A DNA stretch of 64,000 nt from Marivivens donghaensis (lineage in GTDB: Bacteria > Pseudomonadota > Alphaproteobacteria > Rhodobacterales > Rhodobacteraceae), in assembly GCF_011806565.1 (NCBI RefSeq), contig NZ_JAATOP010000003.1, forward strand, positions 186,001-250,000, in the 5' to 3' direction. Shown one piece after another: positions 7,732 to 16,951 of this stretch (positions are counted from its first letter, which is position 1; every line of letters starts with the position of its first letter). The position numbers and the translations under genes were made by a program. The notes beneath the pieces are model-generated. The model saw only the letters and a program-made list of their open reading frames with translations, was not told where the DNA came from and ran no database searches.

Positions 7732-8711
7732 TGACGTGCCTCCCCGCCAAGGTTCAGCTTGCCCAGTTTTATGTAGAGCAGCACGAACGTAGTGATGATG
7801 AGGAACAGCAGTGTCGACATGGCAGAGCCTTCGCCGTAGTCGCCGAACTGCTGGATTTCACGATAGCTGAGGACCGACATGGTCATAGTGGACCCCGACT
7901 GCGGCGTCAGCAGGTAGATCAGGTCGAAGATCCGCAGCGCGTCGAGCGCACGGAAGATCACCGCCACGAGGATCGCGGGCTTCAGTAGCGGCAGCGTCAC
8001 GCGGAAGAAAACCTTGAACGGGTTGATGCCGTCGATCTTGGCCGCCTCGTACATATCGCGCGGGATCATTTGCAGACCGGCGAGGATGAGTAGCGCCATG
8101 AACGGCGTGGTCTTCCAGACGTCCACGATCAGCACCGCAATCATCGCCGTATCAGGCCGCGCGGTCCACGCGATCGGAGAGTCGATCAGGTGCAGCATCA
8201 GCAGGATGTGGTTAATGATCCCGAACTGGTCGTTGAGCATCCAGCCCCACATACGGGCGGAGACGACAGTGGGAATGGCCCACGGGATCAGGATGGCAGC
8301 GCGGACAAGCCCGCGGCCTTTGAACTCCATGTTGAGGACAAGAGCGACCAGCAGGCCGAAGAACGTCTCGAGGCTCACCGAAATGAGCGAGAAGCGCACC
8401 GTATTCCAGACCGCAACCCACCAGTCCTTATCCGCAAGCACCCCGCGCCAACGGATATCCCCGTTCGAGCGGACGCGGCGTTCAAGGTAATTCTCGAACC
8501 CGACCCATTCCGACTGACCGTTGAAGATCGTGTCGGCAGAGGCATCGGTGAAAGAAAAGCTGATGGAGCGGAACAGCGGCCACGCGGCAACGACGAGCAA
8601 CATGATGATCATCGGGGTCAGGAACATATAGGCCGAACGCACGCGCTTTTGCTGTAGGTTCAGGGACTTGCCCTTGGTGGGCGAGCCTGAATTCGCGCTG
8701 GAATGGGTCAT
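7728..8711 (-). CDS. ABC sugar permease, MalF-type
   Basis: This 327-residue inner-membrane permease has a Ser/Lys-rich cytoplasmic N-terminus, a first helix around residues 28-50 (AYMFLTPMIIMLLVVAAWPL), further helices and the EAA loop EAAKIDGINPFKVFFRVTLP. It is the partner of the MalG-type subunit encoded directly downstream. About 96 bases containing a stem-loop separate it from the binding-protein gene, the usual place for differential mRNA stability in such operons. Confidence 0.9.
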   Translation of the reverse strand: MTHSSANSGSPTKGKSLNLQQKRVRSAYMFLTPMIIMLLVVAAWPLFRSISFSFTDASADTIFNGQSEWVGFENYLERRVRSNGDIRWRGVLADKDWWVAVWNTVRFSLISVSLETFFGLLVALVLNMEFKGRGLVRAAILIPWAIPTVVSARMWGWMLNDQFGIINHILLMLHLIDSPIAWTARPDTAMIAVLIVDVWKTTPFMALLILAGLQMIPRDMYEAAKIDGINPFKVFFRVTLPLLKPAILVAVIFRALDALRIFDLIYLLTPQSGSTMTMSVLSYREIQQFGDYGEGSAMSTLLFLIITTFVLLYIKLGKLNLGGEARQ

Positions 8712-8742
8712 AGTATCCTCATTGTCCCAGAGGGGGAATTCG

Positions 8743-8766
8743 GGGGCACAGCCGGAACTGCGCCCC
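8743..8766 (-). other. intercistronic stem-loop after the binding-protein gene
   Basis: GGGGCACAG and CTGCGCCCC pair (one mismatch) around a 6-base loop, between the binding-protein and permease genes and without a following T-run. In sugar ABC operons such hairpins protect the highly expressed upstream message. That role is inferred. Confidence 0.5.
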
Positions 8767-8807
8767 GTCTCTACTTCTGTTGGGATGGGAAAACAGAAGG
8801 CTGAGGA

Positions 8808-9955
8808 CTACTTGTCGAGCAGGTCTTCGAGGTCCATCTCGAGGTCTGCGAGCGCGTCTTCTGCGCTGGCTTCACCCGAAAGAACGCTGTGGACCGAGGT
8901 GAAGAACAGGGTCGACACTTCGTTGTAGTCCTGACGGGTCGGAGCCGACGGACGCGGCACGGCCTGAAGGAACACGTCTTTCCAGCGCGGGATGATCGGC
9001 TGCTGCTCTGCGATGTCAGCGTCGTCATAGAGGCTGATGATCGTCGGCAGGTTCGACTCGTTCAGTGCGCGGGTCTTTTGTGCTTCGGCACCGGCGAGGT
9101 ACACGGCGAGGCTGATCGCGGCGTCTTGGCTTTCCGAGTACTTCGACACGACGACGTTCCAGCCACCCAAGGTCGCAGCGGATTCGCCGTGGCCCTGACC
9201 GGACGGGAGCGGAGCGACGTCGAACATGCCTGCAACGGCGGAGTCCGAACCGTTACCCAGCGCGTAGGCATACGGCCAGTTGCGCATAAACACGGCGTTG
9301 CCTGTCTGCCAGACGCCGCGGGCTTCTTCTTCCTGATAGGACAGAACGCCTTCGGGCGAGATCGAACCCGGCCAGCTTGCAGCCAGTTCCAGCGCAGCGG
9401 CTGCGTTTTCGTCGTTCACCGAAATGGTGCCGTCGGCTTCGACGATCTGGCCGCCGCCCGAGGATTTGATCCACTCCAGCGCGTCACAGGTCAGACCCTC
9501 GTAGGAGTTACCCTGCCAGACGAAGCCCCAAACGTCAGCATTGCCCTCGGCGCGCTCTGCGTCCTGGATCATCTGCGCGGTTTCGGTAGCTCTTCCCAAG
9601 TCGACGGCACCGAAGCGCAGTGCTTTTCAAGCAGGTCCTTGCGGTAATACAGCGCCGGAGCGTCGGTGAAGATCGGCAGCGCGACGAGCTTGCCGTCCAC
9701 GGTCTGCGATTCAATGATCGACGGGAAGTGCTCGTCAACGAGGCTGCCAGCGGCTTCGGTCAGGTCTACCAAGTGGTCGGCCAGCTGCGGCGCCCAGATC
9801 ACGTCGGTCTGGTACATGTCGATATCGCCGTTACCTGCGGCCAGCCACAGACGGTACTGACCGAACTGGTCGGTGGTCGACGACGATGCGCCTGCGACGG
9901 CGACGATAGCAGCGGCAGTACCGCGGAGCGCCACGGACTTGAGTGAACGTGTCAT
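8808..9955 (-). pseudogene. sugar ABC substrate-binding protein, frameshifted and internally deleted
   Basis: The start at 9955 has a strong ribosome site (GGGAGGAAATA). A signal peptide (SLKSVALRGTAAAIVAVAGA) runs straight into SSTTDQFGQYRLWLAAGNGD, which in this family normally lies ~40 residues into the mature protein, so the N-terminal strand region is missing. Near 9585 the frame changes: VPSTWEEL continues correctly only if one base is restored, giving TETAQMIQDAERAEGNAD in the other frame. The rest (SYEGLTCDALEWI, EEEARGVWQTGNAVFMRNWP) is a normal type-1 sugar-binding protein. Without this periplasmic protein the importer should not work. A base-call or assembly error could explain the frameshift but less easily the deletion. 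Confidence 0.8.
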
Positions 9956-10023
9956 TATTTCCTCCCAGAGATTGACAGCGGGACCTCCATTTCCCGCTAA
10001 ACGCGCCATCTGACCGAAATCAG

Positions 10024-10037
10024 CCGAAACGTTTCGG
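10024..10037. promoter_or_regulatory. LacI-type operator upstream of the binding-protein gene
   Basis: The perfect palindrome CCGAAACGTTTCGG has the form bound by LacI-family regulators (central CG, inverted half-sites). It sits 69 bases upstream of the binding-protein start and recurs twice upstream of the glucosidase gene, so it is very likely the target of the regulator encoded at 10119-11141. Confidence 0.85.
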
Positions 10038-10118
10038 ATGGGTTGGCGACGAGAAAACCGATCTGTCAATCATTCTGGTGAGGCGTTTCTAGAACACAAT
10101 AAATTCAAAGGGATATGG

Positions 10119-11141
10119 TCAGGTCGACCGTACAGAACCGCGCTTGATGAAGGTGTGCGGAGCGATTTTCTGCACATCTTTGAGTGGTGCGCCATCGAGG
10201 AATCGACTCAGATGATCCGCCAGCGGCCCCCAGCTTTCGGCAATCGGAGAGGTCGTGCCGGACACCGCTACAGGCAGCTTGTGCGGCATCACATCGGGCA
10301 GCAGATCGTCGTGCGCGACCAGCGAAATGTCATTCGGAACACTCAGGCCCACAGCCTCTAGTGCCGTAAAAATGCCCTTTGCAATCCGCATGTTAACTGC
10401 AACGATCGCGGTTGGCTTCGGCCCCTCGGACTGGAACATACGCACGGTTTCCAGCAGGCCTGTGTTCTCCGACATCGGGCCGCGCCTGTCGAACGCTTTC
10501 CGATAGGGCAGGCCCGCTTCATCGAGCGCACGGCGATATCCGACTTCTCGCCGATGCACGTATGACGATCCTTCGATGCCGTTAATAAAGGCGATGTCGC
10601 GGTGCCCGTGATCGATCAGGTGCTTGGTCAGATCGTAGCCGACCGCCACGTTGTCGATGTCGAAAAACGGGAAATCAGGCTGGTCCATCGTCTGTCCGTG
10701 CAGCACGAACGGCACATCGTTTTTGCGCAGATAGGCGATGCGCGGGTCATCCATGACAGGTTCAGTGATGACAAATCCGTCGATGGAGCGCGTGCCGACA
10801 AGGCGGGCGTATACGTCCAGCGTGTCGTCCTCGGTGTCCGCCATATGAAGCACGAATTGCCGCCCGTGCTGCGAAAAGCCCGCCGAAAGCCCTGCGAGAA
10901 AGTGCATGAAAAACACCGATTCTTCGGGGCCGGGCATGCGGGGTTGCACGAAGCCGACGATGCCGGAGCGCCCGGTAACCAGACGTCGCGCTATCATATT
11001 CGGTTGATAATTCAGTTCTTTAGCAGCTTCATGGACGCGCTTGCGGGTCTCTTCGCTGACGTCTTCGTGGTTGTTCAGCGCGCGGCTAACCTGCGTAACG
11101 GACAGCCCCAGATGACGGCTGATATCTCTGAGCGTTGTCAT
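10119..11141 (-). CDS. LacI-family transcriptional regulator of the alpha-glucoside cluster
   Basis: This 340-residue repressor starts at ATG 11141 (MTTLRDISRHLGLSVTQVSR), giving the classic N-terminal LacI helix-turn-helix with hinge region (NYQPNMIARRLVTGRSGIVGF) and a periplasmic-binding-protein-like sugar-sensing domain. A longer in-frame extension upstream is not conserved and is rejected. It lies between the importer operon and the divergent glucosidase gene, and three identical or near-identical palindromes flank it. By analogy with AglR-type regulators it should repress uptake and hydrolysis of alpha-glucosides until sugar is present. The ligand is inferred only from context. Confidence 0.9.
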   Translation of the reverse strand: MTTLRDISRHLGLSVTQVSRALNNHEDVSEETRKRVHEAAKELNYQPNMIARRLVTGRSGIVGFVQPRMPGPEESVFFMHFLAGLSAGFSQHGRQFVLHMADTEDDTLDVYARLVGTRSIDGFVITEPVMDDPRIAYLRKNDVPFVLHGQTMDQPDFPFFDIDNVAVGYDLTKHLIDHGHRDIAFINGIEGSSYVHRREVGYRRALDEAGLPYRKAFDRRGPMSENTGLLETVRMFQSEGPKPTAIVAVNMRIAKGIFTALEAVGLSVPNDISLVAHDDLLPDVMPHKLPVAVSGTTSPIAESWGPLADHLSRFLDGAPLKDVQKIAPHTFIKRGSVRST

Positions 11142-11189
11142 GGGGTTGGTCCGTTCTCCATCGGTCTTTCGGAAAAACAACTTGCCAGC

Positions 11190-11204
11190 CCGAAACGTTT
11201 TCGG
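11190..11204. promoter_or_regulatory. LacI-type operator, imperfect copy
   Basis: CCGAAACGTTTTCGG is the palindrome with one extra T. It lies between the divergent regulator and glucosidase genes, about 50 bases upstream of the regulator start, so autoregulation is plausible. Confidence 0.7.
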
Positions 11205-11221
11205 CAACTCTCGAAGCCATT

Positions 11222-11235
11222 CCGAAACGTTTCGG
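11222..11235. promoter_or_regulatory. LacI-type operator before the glucosidase gene
   Basis: A second perfect CCGAAACGTTTCGG ends 18 bases before the glucosidase ATG and 6 bases before its ribosome site AGGGAGG. A repressor here would block initiation or early elongation. Confidence 0.85.
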
Positions 11236-11253
11236 AAGCCTAGGGAGGTCAAA

Positions 11254-12652
11254 ATGGAACAGAAAGCCGAATGGTGGCGCGGCGCCACCATCTACCAGAT
11301 CTATCCGCGTTCGTTCATGGACAGCAACGGTGACGGGATCGGTGACATTCCGGGGATTACCTCCCGCCTCGAAACGATTGCCGACCTCGGCGTGGACGCG
11401 ATCTGGATCAGCCCGATTTTCACGTCTCCGATGGCCGATATGGGTTATGACGTGGCGGACTATCGCGACATCGACCCGACCTTCGGGACGCTCGCGGATT
11501 TCGATGCGATGGTGGCAAAGGCGCATTCGCTCGGCCTCAAGGTGCTGATTGATCAGGTCATCTCGCACTCGTCGAACCAACACCCGTTTTTCATCGAATC
11601 CAAGTCGAGCCGCGACAACCCCAAGGCCGATTGGTACGTCTGGGCCGATCCGCGCCCCGACGGCTCCGCGCCGAACAACTGGCAGGCCATTTTCGGCGGG
11701 ATCGCGTGGGAGTGGGAGCCGCGGCGCAAGCAGTACTACTTCCATAACTTCCTGAAAGAGCAGCCGGATCTGAACTTCCATAATCCCGAGGTGCAGGACT
11801 ACGTGCTGGACGTTCTTCGGTTCTGGCTCGATCGCGGCGTCGATGGTTTCCGCCTCGATACGGTGAATTTCTACTTCCACGACCGGATGCTGCGCGACGA
11901 TGCCGCCGATTTCCGCCCCGAGGCGCGGGACGCGTGGAAGCCCTACGATATGCAGTACCACCTGTTTTCGAAGAACCAGCCCGAGAACCTCGTGTTTCTG
12001 CAAAAGATGCGCGCCGTTCTGGACGAATACGATGACCGCACGCTTGTGGGCGAGGTCGGCGAGTCCCATCATGCGACGCAGATGATGGGCGAATATACGA
12101 GCGAAAACCGCCTCCACATGGCGTATTCGTTCGAGATGCTGAAGTTCGATTTCACTGCCGAACACTTCCGCAAACAGATCGAGGAGTTCTTTGCGACCGC
12201 GCCCGATGGCTGGCCGTGTTGGGCGTTTTCGAACCACGATGTCGTGCGTCAGGTCTCGCGCTGGATGCCGCACGCCGATGGTTTGGGACGGCAAGGCGCC
12301 CAGCGGCGGGTTCACCAGCGGCACGCCTTGGCTGCCCGTGAAGGAGCCTCAACTGACCCGCAGCATGGACAGCCAGCGCACCGACAACAGCGTGCGCGCG
12401 CTCTATCAGCAGATGTTGAAGCTGCGGAGCGGTGAGCGGGCGATGTTAACCGGCGACACCCTGTTCGCCGAGCTGCCCGAGCCGCTGCTCGCGTTCAACC
12501 GTGGCGGCGAGATTTACTGCGCGTTCAACCTGTCCGACGCGCCGCAACAGTTCGCTGCGTCCGAGTGCACCGCACTCGTGTCCCAAGATACCGAGCAGGT
12601 GGGGAGCACATTGAAGCTCGGCCCGAATGGGTTCTTCATCGGACGGATCTAA
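11254..12652 (+). pseudogene. alpha-glucosidase (GH13), internal out-of-frame deletion
   Basis: The start at ATG 11254 follows AGGGAGG. The N-terminal part is a typical GH13 alpha-glucosidase: WWRGATIYQIYPRSFMDSNG, nucleophile region GVDGFRLDTVN, acid/base LVGEVGE and transition-state Asp in FSNHDVVRQ. At 12262-12265 the text jumps from VSRW (frame 1) to GCRTPMVWDGK (frame 2), deleting about 75-90 residues that carry the last barrel strands and shifting the frame. The C-terminal domain is then readable to 12652. Translation in frame 1 stops at 12435. Family members have ~540 residues; the two parts add up to ~465. It would hydrolyse alpha-glucosides brought in by the importer, but looks inactive. 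Confidence 0.8.
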
Positions 12653-12656
12653 AGGA

Positions 12657-12683
12657 AAAGGCCGGCGATGAGCGCCGGCCTTT
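12657..12683. terminator. bidirectional intrinsic terminator
   Basis: AAAGGCCGGCG and CGCCGGCCTTT form an 11-bp stem with a 5-base loop between the convergent glucosidase and manC genes. A/T tracts on both sides would serve both directions. Confidence 0.85.
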
Positions 12684-12687
12684 CTGC

Positions 12688-14115
12688 TTAACCCTTGGCG
12701 CCTTGGCCGCGGGAATAGACGTCCTCGTAGCGAATGATGTCATCCTCGCCGAGGTACGATCCGGTTTGCACCTCGATCAGCACCATCGGCACTTTGCCGG
12801 GGTTTTTCATGCGGTGGACAGCACCCAGCGGGATGAAGACCGATTGGTTTTCGGTCACCAATTGCACCTTGTCGTCGATCGTCACTTCGGCGGTGCCCTC
12901 AACGACAATCCAGTGCTCGGCACGGTGGTGGTGCGATTGCAGCGACAGCGCCGCGCCGGGGTGGACGTGGATGCGCTTCACTTGGAAGCGGTTCGCGATC
13001 ACAAGGCTTTCGAACCAGCCCCAGGGACGGTGATCCTTGGGGAAGTGGGTCGCTTGGGCAGCGCCCTTCTTTTTCAGCGCATCGACAGCTTTTTTGACGT
13101 CCTGCGCGCGGTCCATGTCTGCGATCAGCACGGCGTCGTTCATCGCGACGGCCATGACGTTTTTCAGGCCGATGCCGACGATCTCCATGCGGTCACTGTC
13201 TGATCGCAGCAGCGAGTTTTCGCAGTCGATCGAGGTCGCTTCGCCCGAGAGCAGAACGCCGTTTTCATCCTTGTCGTTCTCGCGCCAGACGGCGTCCCAG
13301 CCGCCAAGGTCCGACCACCCGCCATCGAACGGAACGACCGACAGGTTGTCCGCTTTTTCCATGACCGCATAGTCGATCGAGATGTCTTCTGCACCCGCCC
13401 AGGCATCCGGACCGAGGCGGCAGAAACCGAGGTCAACGGTGCCTGCATCCAGCGCGTTCTGGACCGGCGTCATCAGGTTCGCGGCGTATTTTTCGAACGC
13501 GGCAATGATGTCCTTGGCTTTGAACAGGAAGATGCCCGCATTCCACATGAAGGAACCCGCGGCGACCATTTCCTCGGCGCGCGCGGCGTCGGGTTTTTCC
13601 ACGAAACGCTTCAGCGCGACAGGGCGGCCATCGGGCTGGCCCGACAGTTCAAGGTAGCCATAGCCGGTTTCAGCGCGCGTCGGTTTGATGCCGAAGGTCA
13701 CCAGCTGACCAGCCTCGACCGCCTCAAGGCCGACACGCACAGCCGCCTGAAACGCCGCCGCGTCCGGCACAACGTGATCGGACGGCGCCACGAGCATGAT
13801 CGCTTCAGGGTCTTTCGCATGCAGATGAAGCGCAGCGGCCAGAACGGCAGGGGCGGTGTTGCGGCCCTCGGGCTCGATCAGGATCGCGCCGGGGTCAATC
13901 CCGACCTCGGTCAGCTGTTCGGTCACGATGAAACGGAAATCCGAGTTGGTGATGACAACAGGCTTATCAAAGCCTTCGCCCGTCATCCGTCGCGCAGACC
14001 CCTGAAACAGTGTGGTTTCACCGACCAACGGGACGAACTGTTTCGGGTAGGATTTGCGGGACAGCGGCCACAGGCGCGTTCCCGAACCACCGCAGAGAAT
14101 GACAGGAGTAATCAT
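12688..14115 (-). CDS. manC: mannose-1-phosphate guanylyltransferase / mannose-6-phosphate isomerase
   Basis: This 475-residue bifunctional enzyme makes GDP-mannose for surface polysaccharide. It has the nucleotidyltransferase signature GGSGTRLWPLSRKSYPKQF near the N-terminus, FVEKPD in the middle, and a C-terminal cupin isomerase domain (HPGAALSLQSHHHRAEHWIV) with the metal-binding histidines. Length is typical for the family. It is separated from the polysaccharide region (35940-49008) that contains the matching phosphomannomutase, and stands alone on the minus strand with a shared terminator. Confidence 0.95.
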   Translation of the reverse strand: MITPVILCGGSGTRLWPLSRKSYPKQFVPLVGETTLFQGSARRMTGEGFDKPVVITNSDFRFIVTEQLTEVGIDPGAILIEPEGRNTAPAVLAAALHLHAKDPEAIMLVAPSDHVVPDAAAFQAAVRVGLEAVEAGQLVTFGIKPTRAETGYGYLELSGQPDGRPVALKRFVEKPDAARAEEMVAAGSFMWNAGIFLFKAKDIIAAFEKYAANLMTPVQNALDAGTVDLGFCRLGPDAWAGAEDISIDYAVMEKADNLSVVPFDGGWSDLGGWDAVWRENDKDENGVLLSGEATSIDCENSLLRSDSDRMEIVGIGLKNVMAVAMNDAVLIADMDRAQDVKKAVDALKKKGAAQATHFPKDHRPWGWFESLVIANRFQVKRIHVHPGAALSLQSHHHRAEHWIVVEGTAEVTIDDKVQLVTENQSVFIPLGAVHRMKNPGKVPMVLIEVQTGSYLGEDDIIRYEDVYSRGQGAKG

Positions 14116-14410
14116 TGTTTTGACCGAACTAAGCTAATTTCCACAAAGGGATAGACGTTGGGTGTGACTGTTTCAAGGCAGGTGAACCTGAGGTTGCGGC
14201 AAATGGCGAGGCCCAACCGTAAATAACAGCGTTGCGTTAACACTCTCTTACTTACGGGTTCTCAAAAGCGTAGCGCATGGGACGCACCTTGCGATTAACA
14301 GTATTTCAGGGACTCTGTGCATATTGCCTGAAAGAAATGTTAGCGCCAAAACCCCGCTATTCTTTTGGGTGGTTCGCGTTCTTTTGCGGCCAATTAGGAC
14401 AGGTGACAAA

Positions 14411-16804
14411 ATGAACATGCAAACGGCCGTCGTGCCCGAACAGCTTCGGCAGAAAATCCTCGACCATCTGACCTATGCGCAGGGCAAGGATATCTCTCAC
14501 GCCAGCATCTACGACTGGCGGATGGCCGTGAGCCTGTCGCTCCGCGATATGATCGTCGATCCGTGGTTCAACGCGACCCGTCAGATCTACGAAAAGCACG
14601 GCAAGCGCGTTTATTACCTGTCGATGGAATTCCTGATCGGTCGCCTGATCGAGGATGCGGTCACGAACCTCGGCGTGGGGGACGCGCTGGACGCGATCCT
14701 TGCCGATTACAACGTCAAACTGAACGACGTCATCGAGAACGAGCCCGACGCGGCGCTCGGTAACGGTGGCCTTGGCCGTCTGGCCGCGTGTTTCCTTGAA
14801 TCCATGTCGACGCTGGGCTGCCCTGCCTATGGCTACGGCATCCGCTATGACTTCGGCCTGTTCGCGCAGCGCTTCGAAGGTGGCCGTCAGGTTGAAATGC
14901 CCGAAGACTGGCTGATGCACCCGAACCCGTGGGAATTCGTGCGTCCCGAAAGCCAGTACACTATTCCGTTCAAGGGCTATGTCTCGGTCGAAAATGGCAA
15001 GTCGGTCTGGCACGCGAGCGAGGCCGTACTGGCCCGCGCCTACGATATGCCGATCATCGGCTGGAATGCCGAGTGGGCGAATACGCTGCGCCTTTGGGGC
15101 GCTCTTCCGACGAAGCTGCTGGACCTCGACCGTTTCAACTCGGGCGACTACACCGCCGCCGCCGCGCCCGAGGCGCTGGCCCGCACGCTCAGCCGCGTTC
15201 TCTATCCCGAGGACACCACCGAGAACGGTAAGGAGTTGCGTCTGAAGCAGGAATTCTTCCTCACCTCGGCTGCGCTGCAAGACATCATCCGCCGCTTCCT
15301 CAGCGAGTTCGACGATCTGGCATTGTTGCCCGAAAAGGTCGCGATCCAGATGAACGACACGCACCCCGCGCTGGCAGGGCCGGAACTCATCCGTCTGCTC
15401 GTCGACGAACACGATATGGCGTGGGAGACCGCGAAGGATATCGCGACCCGCTGCCTGAGCTACACCAACCACACCCTGCTGCCCGAGGCGCTGGAGCGTT
15501 GGTCGACGTGGCTTCTGGGCCGTGTTCTGCCGCGTCACATGCAGATCATCGAGCGTATCGACGCCGAGCATAAGAAAGAGTCGGGCCGCCCCGATACCGT
15601 GGGCATCGTCATGAACGACGAGGTTCGCATGGGCGAGCTCGCGTTCATCATGGCGCACCGCGTCAACGGCGTGTCTGCACTCCACACCGATCTGATGCGC
15701 GAGACGGTCTTTGCCGATCTCAACAAGCTGCACCCGAACCGCATCGTGAACGAAACCAACGGCGTCACCCCGCGCCGCTGGCTGAAGTACACGAACCCGA
15801 GCCTGTCGAACGTTATCACCGATGTTGTCGGCAGCGGTTGGGAAGCCGACCTCGACAAACTCGCCGACCTTGCCCCGCTCGCGGGCAACACCGGTCTGCA
15901 AAAGCGCGTCATGGCGTCGAAGCAGGAAAACAAGGAACGTCTGGCGGAGTGGGTCAAAGGCCACATGGGGATCGAGATCGACCCGGCCGCCATGTTCGAC
16001 GTGCAAGTGAAGCGTATCCACGAATACAAGCGCCAGCACCTCAACCTGTTCGAGACGATCTACCGCTGGAACGAGATCCGCAAGAACCCGACCGCAGGCT
16101 GGACCCCGCGCGTGAAGTTCTTCGGCGGTAAGGCCGCGCCCGGTTACTTCATGGCTAAGCAGATCATCCGCCTGATCAACGACGTGGCCGAGGTCATCAA
16201 CAACGATCCGGTGACTAAGGACTTCCTCAAGGTCGTTTACCCGCCGAACTACAACGTCTCGATGGCGGAAAAGCTGATCCCTGCCGCTGACCTGTCGGAG
16301 CAGATTTCGACCTCGGGCAAAGAAGCCTCCGGCACCGGCAACATGAAGTTCACCATGAACGGCGCGCTGACCATCGGTACGCTCGATGGTGCAAACGTGG
16401 AAATCCGCGAACATGTCGGGGCAGAGAACTTCTTCCTCTTTGGCATGACCGCGCAGGAGGCAGGCGAATGCGCCCGCACGCCCGACCACGCCCGCAACGC
16501 CATCGGCAAGAGCCAAGCGCTGCGCGACGTGCTCCAGATCATCGCGGAAGGCACGTTCAACCGCGCCGAGCCGGGCCGTTACTACGATATCGTCGACAAC
16601 ATCTGGAACCACGACCCGTTCCTCGTTGCCTCCGATTTCGAGGACTACCTCGCGGCGCAGGCCGATGTGGATGCAGCCTACCGCGACCGTTCGCGCTGGG
16701 CTGAAATGGCGATCCTCAACATCGCGTCTTCAGGCTTCTTCTCGTCCGACCGCACCATCCGCGGCTACATGGCCGACGTCTGGGACGCCAAATCGCTACT
16801 GTGA
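14411..16804 (+). CDS. glgP: glycogen/maltodextrin phosphorylase
   Basis: Pyridoxal-phosphate enzyme that releases glucose-1-phosphate from alpha-1,4-glucans. The 797-residue protein has RVYYLSMEFLIGRL and NGGLGRLAACFLES near the N-terminus, and the cofactor site EASGTGNMKFTMNGA with the Schiff-base lysine at about residue 646. ATG 14411 is chosen over an upstream in-frame start because it follows AGGTGACAAA and fits the family length. No other glycogen genes are adjacent; the nearest functional link is the alpha-glucoside cluster. A 295-base region shared with divergent manC carries the promoters. Confidence 0.95.
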   Translation: MNMQTAVVPEQLRQKILDHLTYAQGKDISHASIYDWRMAVSLSLRDMIVDPWFNATRQIYEKHGKRVYYLSMEFLIGRLIEDAVTNLGVGDALDAILADYNVKLNDVIENEPDAALGNGGLGRLAACFLESMSTLGCPAYGYGIRYDFGLFAQRFEGGRQVEMPEDWLMHPNPWEFVRPESQYTIPFKGYVSVENGKSVWHASEAVLARAYDMPIIGWNAEWANTLRLWGALPTKLLDLDRFNSGDYTAAAAPEALARTLSRVLYPEDTTENGKELRLKQEFFLTSAALQDIIRRFLSEFDDLALLPEKVAIQMNDTHPALAGPELIRLLVDEHDMAWETAKDIATRCLSYTNHTLLPEALERWSTWLLGRVLPRHMQIIERIDAEHKKESGRPDTVGIVMNDEVRMGELAFIMAHRVNGVSALHTDLMRETVFADLNKLHPNRIVNETNGVTPRRWLKYTNPSLSNVITDVVGSGWEADLDKLADLAPLAGNTGLQKRVMASKQENKERLAEWVKGHMGIEIDPAAMFDVQVKRIHEYKRQHLNLFETIYRWNEIRKNPTAGWTPRVKFFGGKAAPGYFMAKQIIRLINDVAEVINNDPVTKDFLKVVYPPNYNVSMAEKLIPAADLSEQISTSGKEASGTGNMKFTMNGALTIGTLDGANVEIREHVGAENFFLFGMTAQEAGECARTPDHARNAIGKSQALRDVLQIIAEGTFNRAEPGRYYDIVDNIWNHDPFLVASDFEDYLAAQADVDAAYRDRSRWAEMAILNIASSGFFSSDRTIRGYMADVWDAKSLL

Positions 16805-16812
16805 TAGTGTAG

Positions 16813-16837
16813 GGCCGGTTCTCGAAAGGGACCGGCC
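16813..16837 (+). terminator. hairpin after glgP
   Basis: GGCCGGTT and GACCGGCC pair around a short loop 9 bases after the glgP stop. There is no T-run, so it may act only weakly or through Rho. Confidence 0.45.
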
Positions 16838-16951
16838 TATACCTCTGTTAGGGGCGACCCCATGCGTGCGCACCTATAGTGGTGTAACAATGTTTTCGCG
16901 CCTGCCGTTACACCAACCGAGCAAGTTAACTGGTTGGTCTGGCGCATTAAT

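Noticed and set aside
14206-14266. Inverted AACCGTAA...TTACGGGTT near the manC/glgP promoter region as an operator
   Set aside because: The arms are imperfect and far apart, with no second copy to support it.
14357-16612. 751-residue minus-strand frame opposite glgP
   Set aside because: Long antisense frames are common in GC-rich genes. The plus strand carries all phosphorylase motifs; the antisense protein is His/Arg/Val-rich with no motif.
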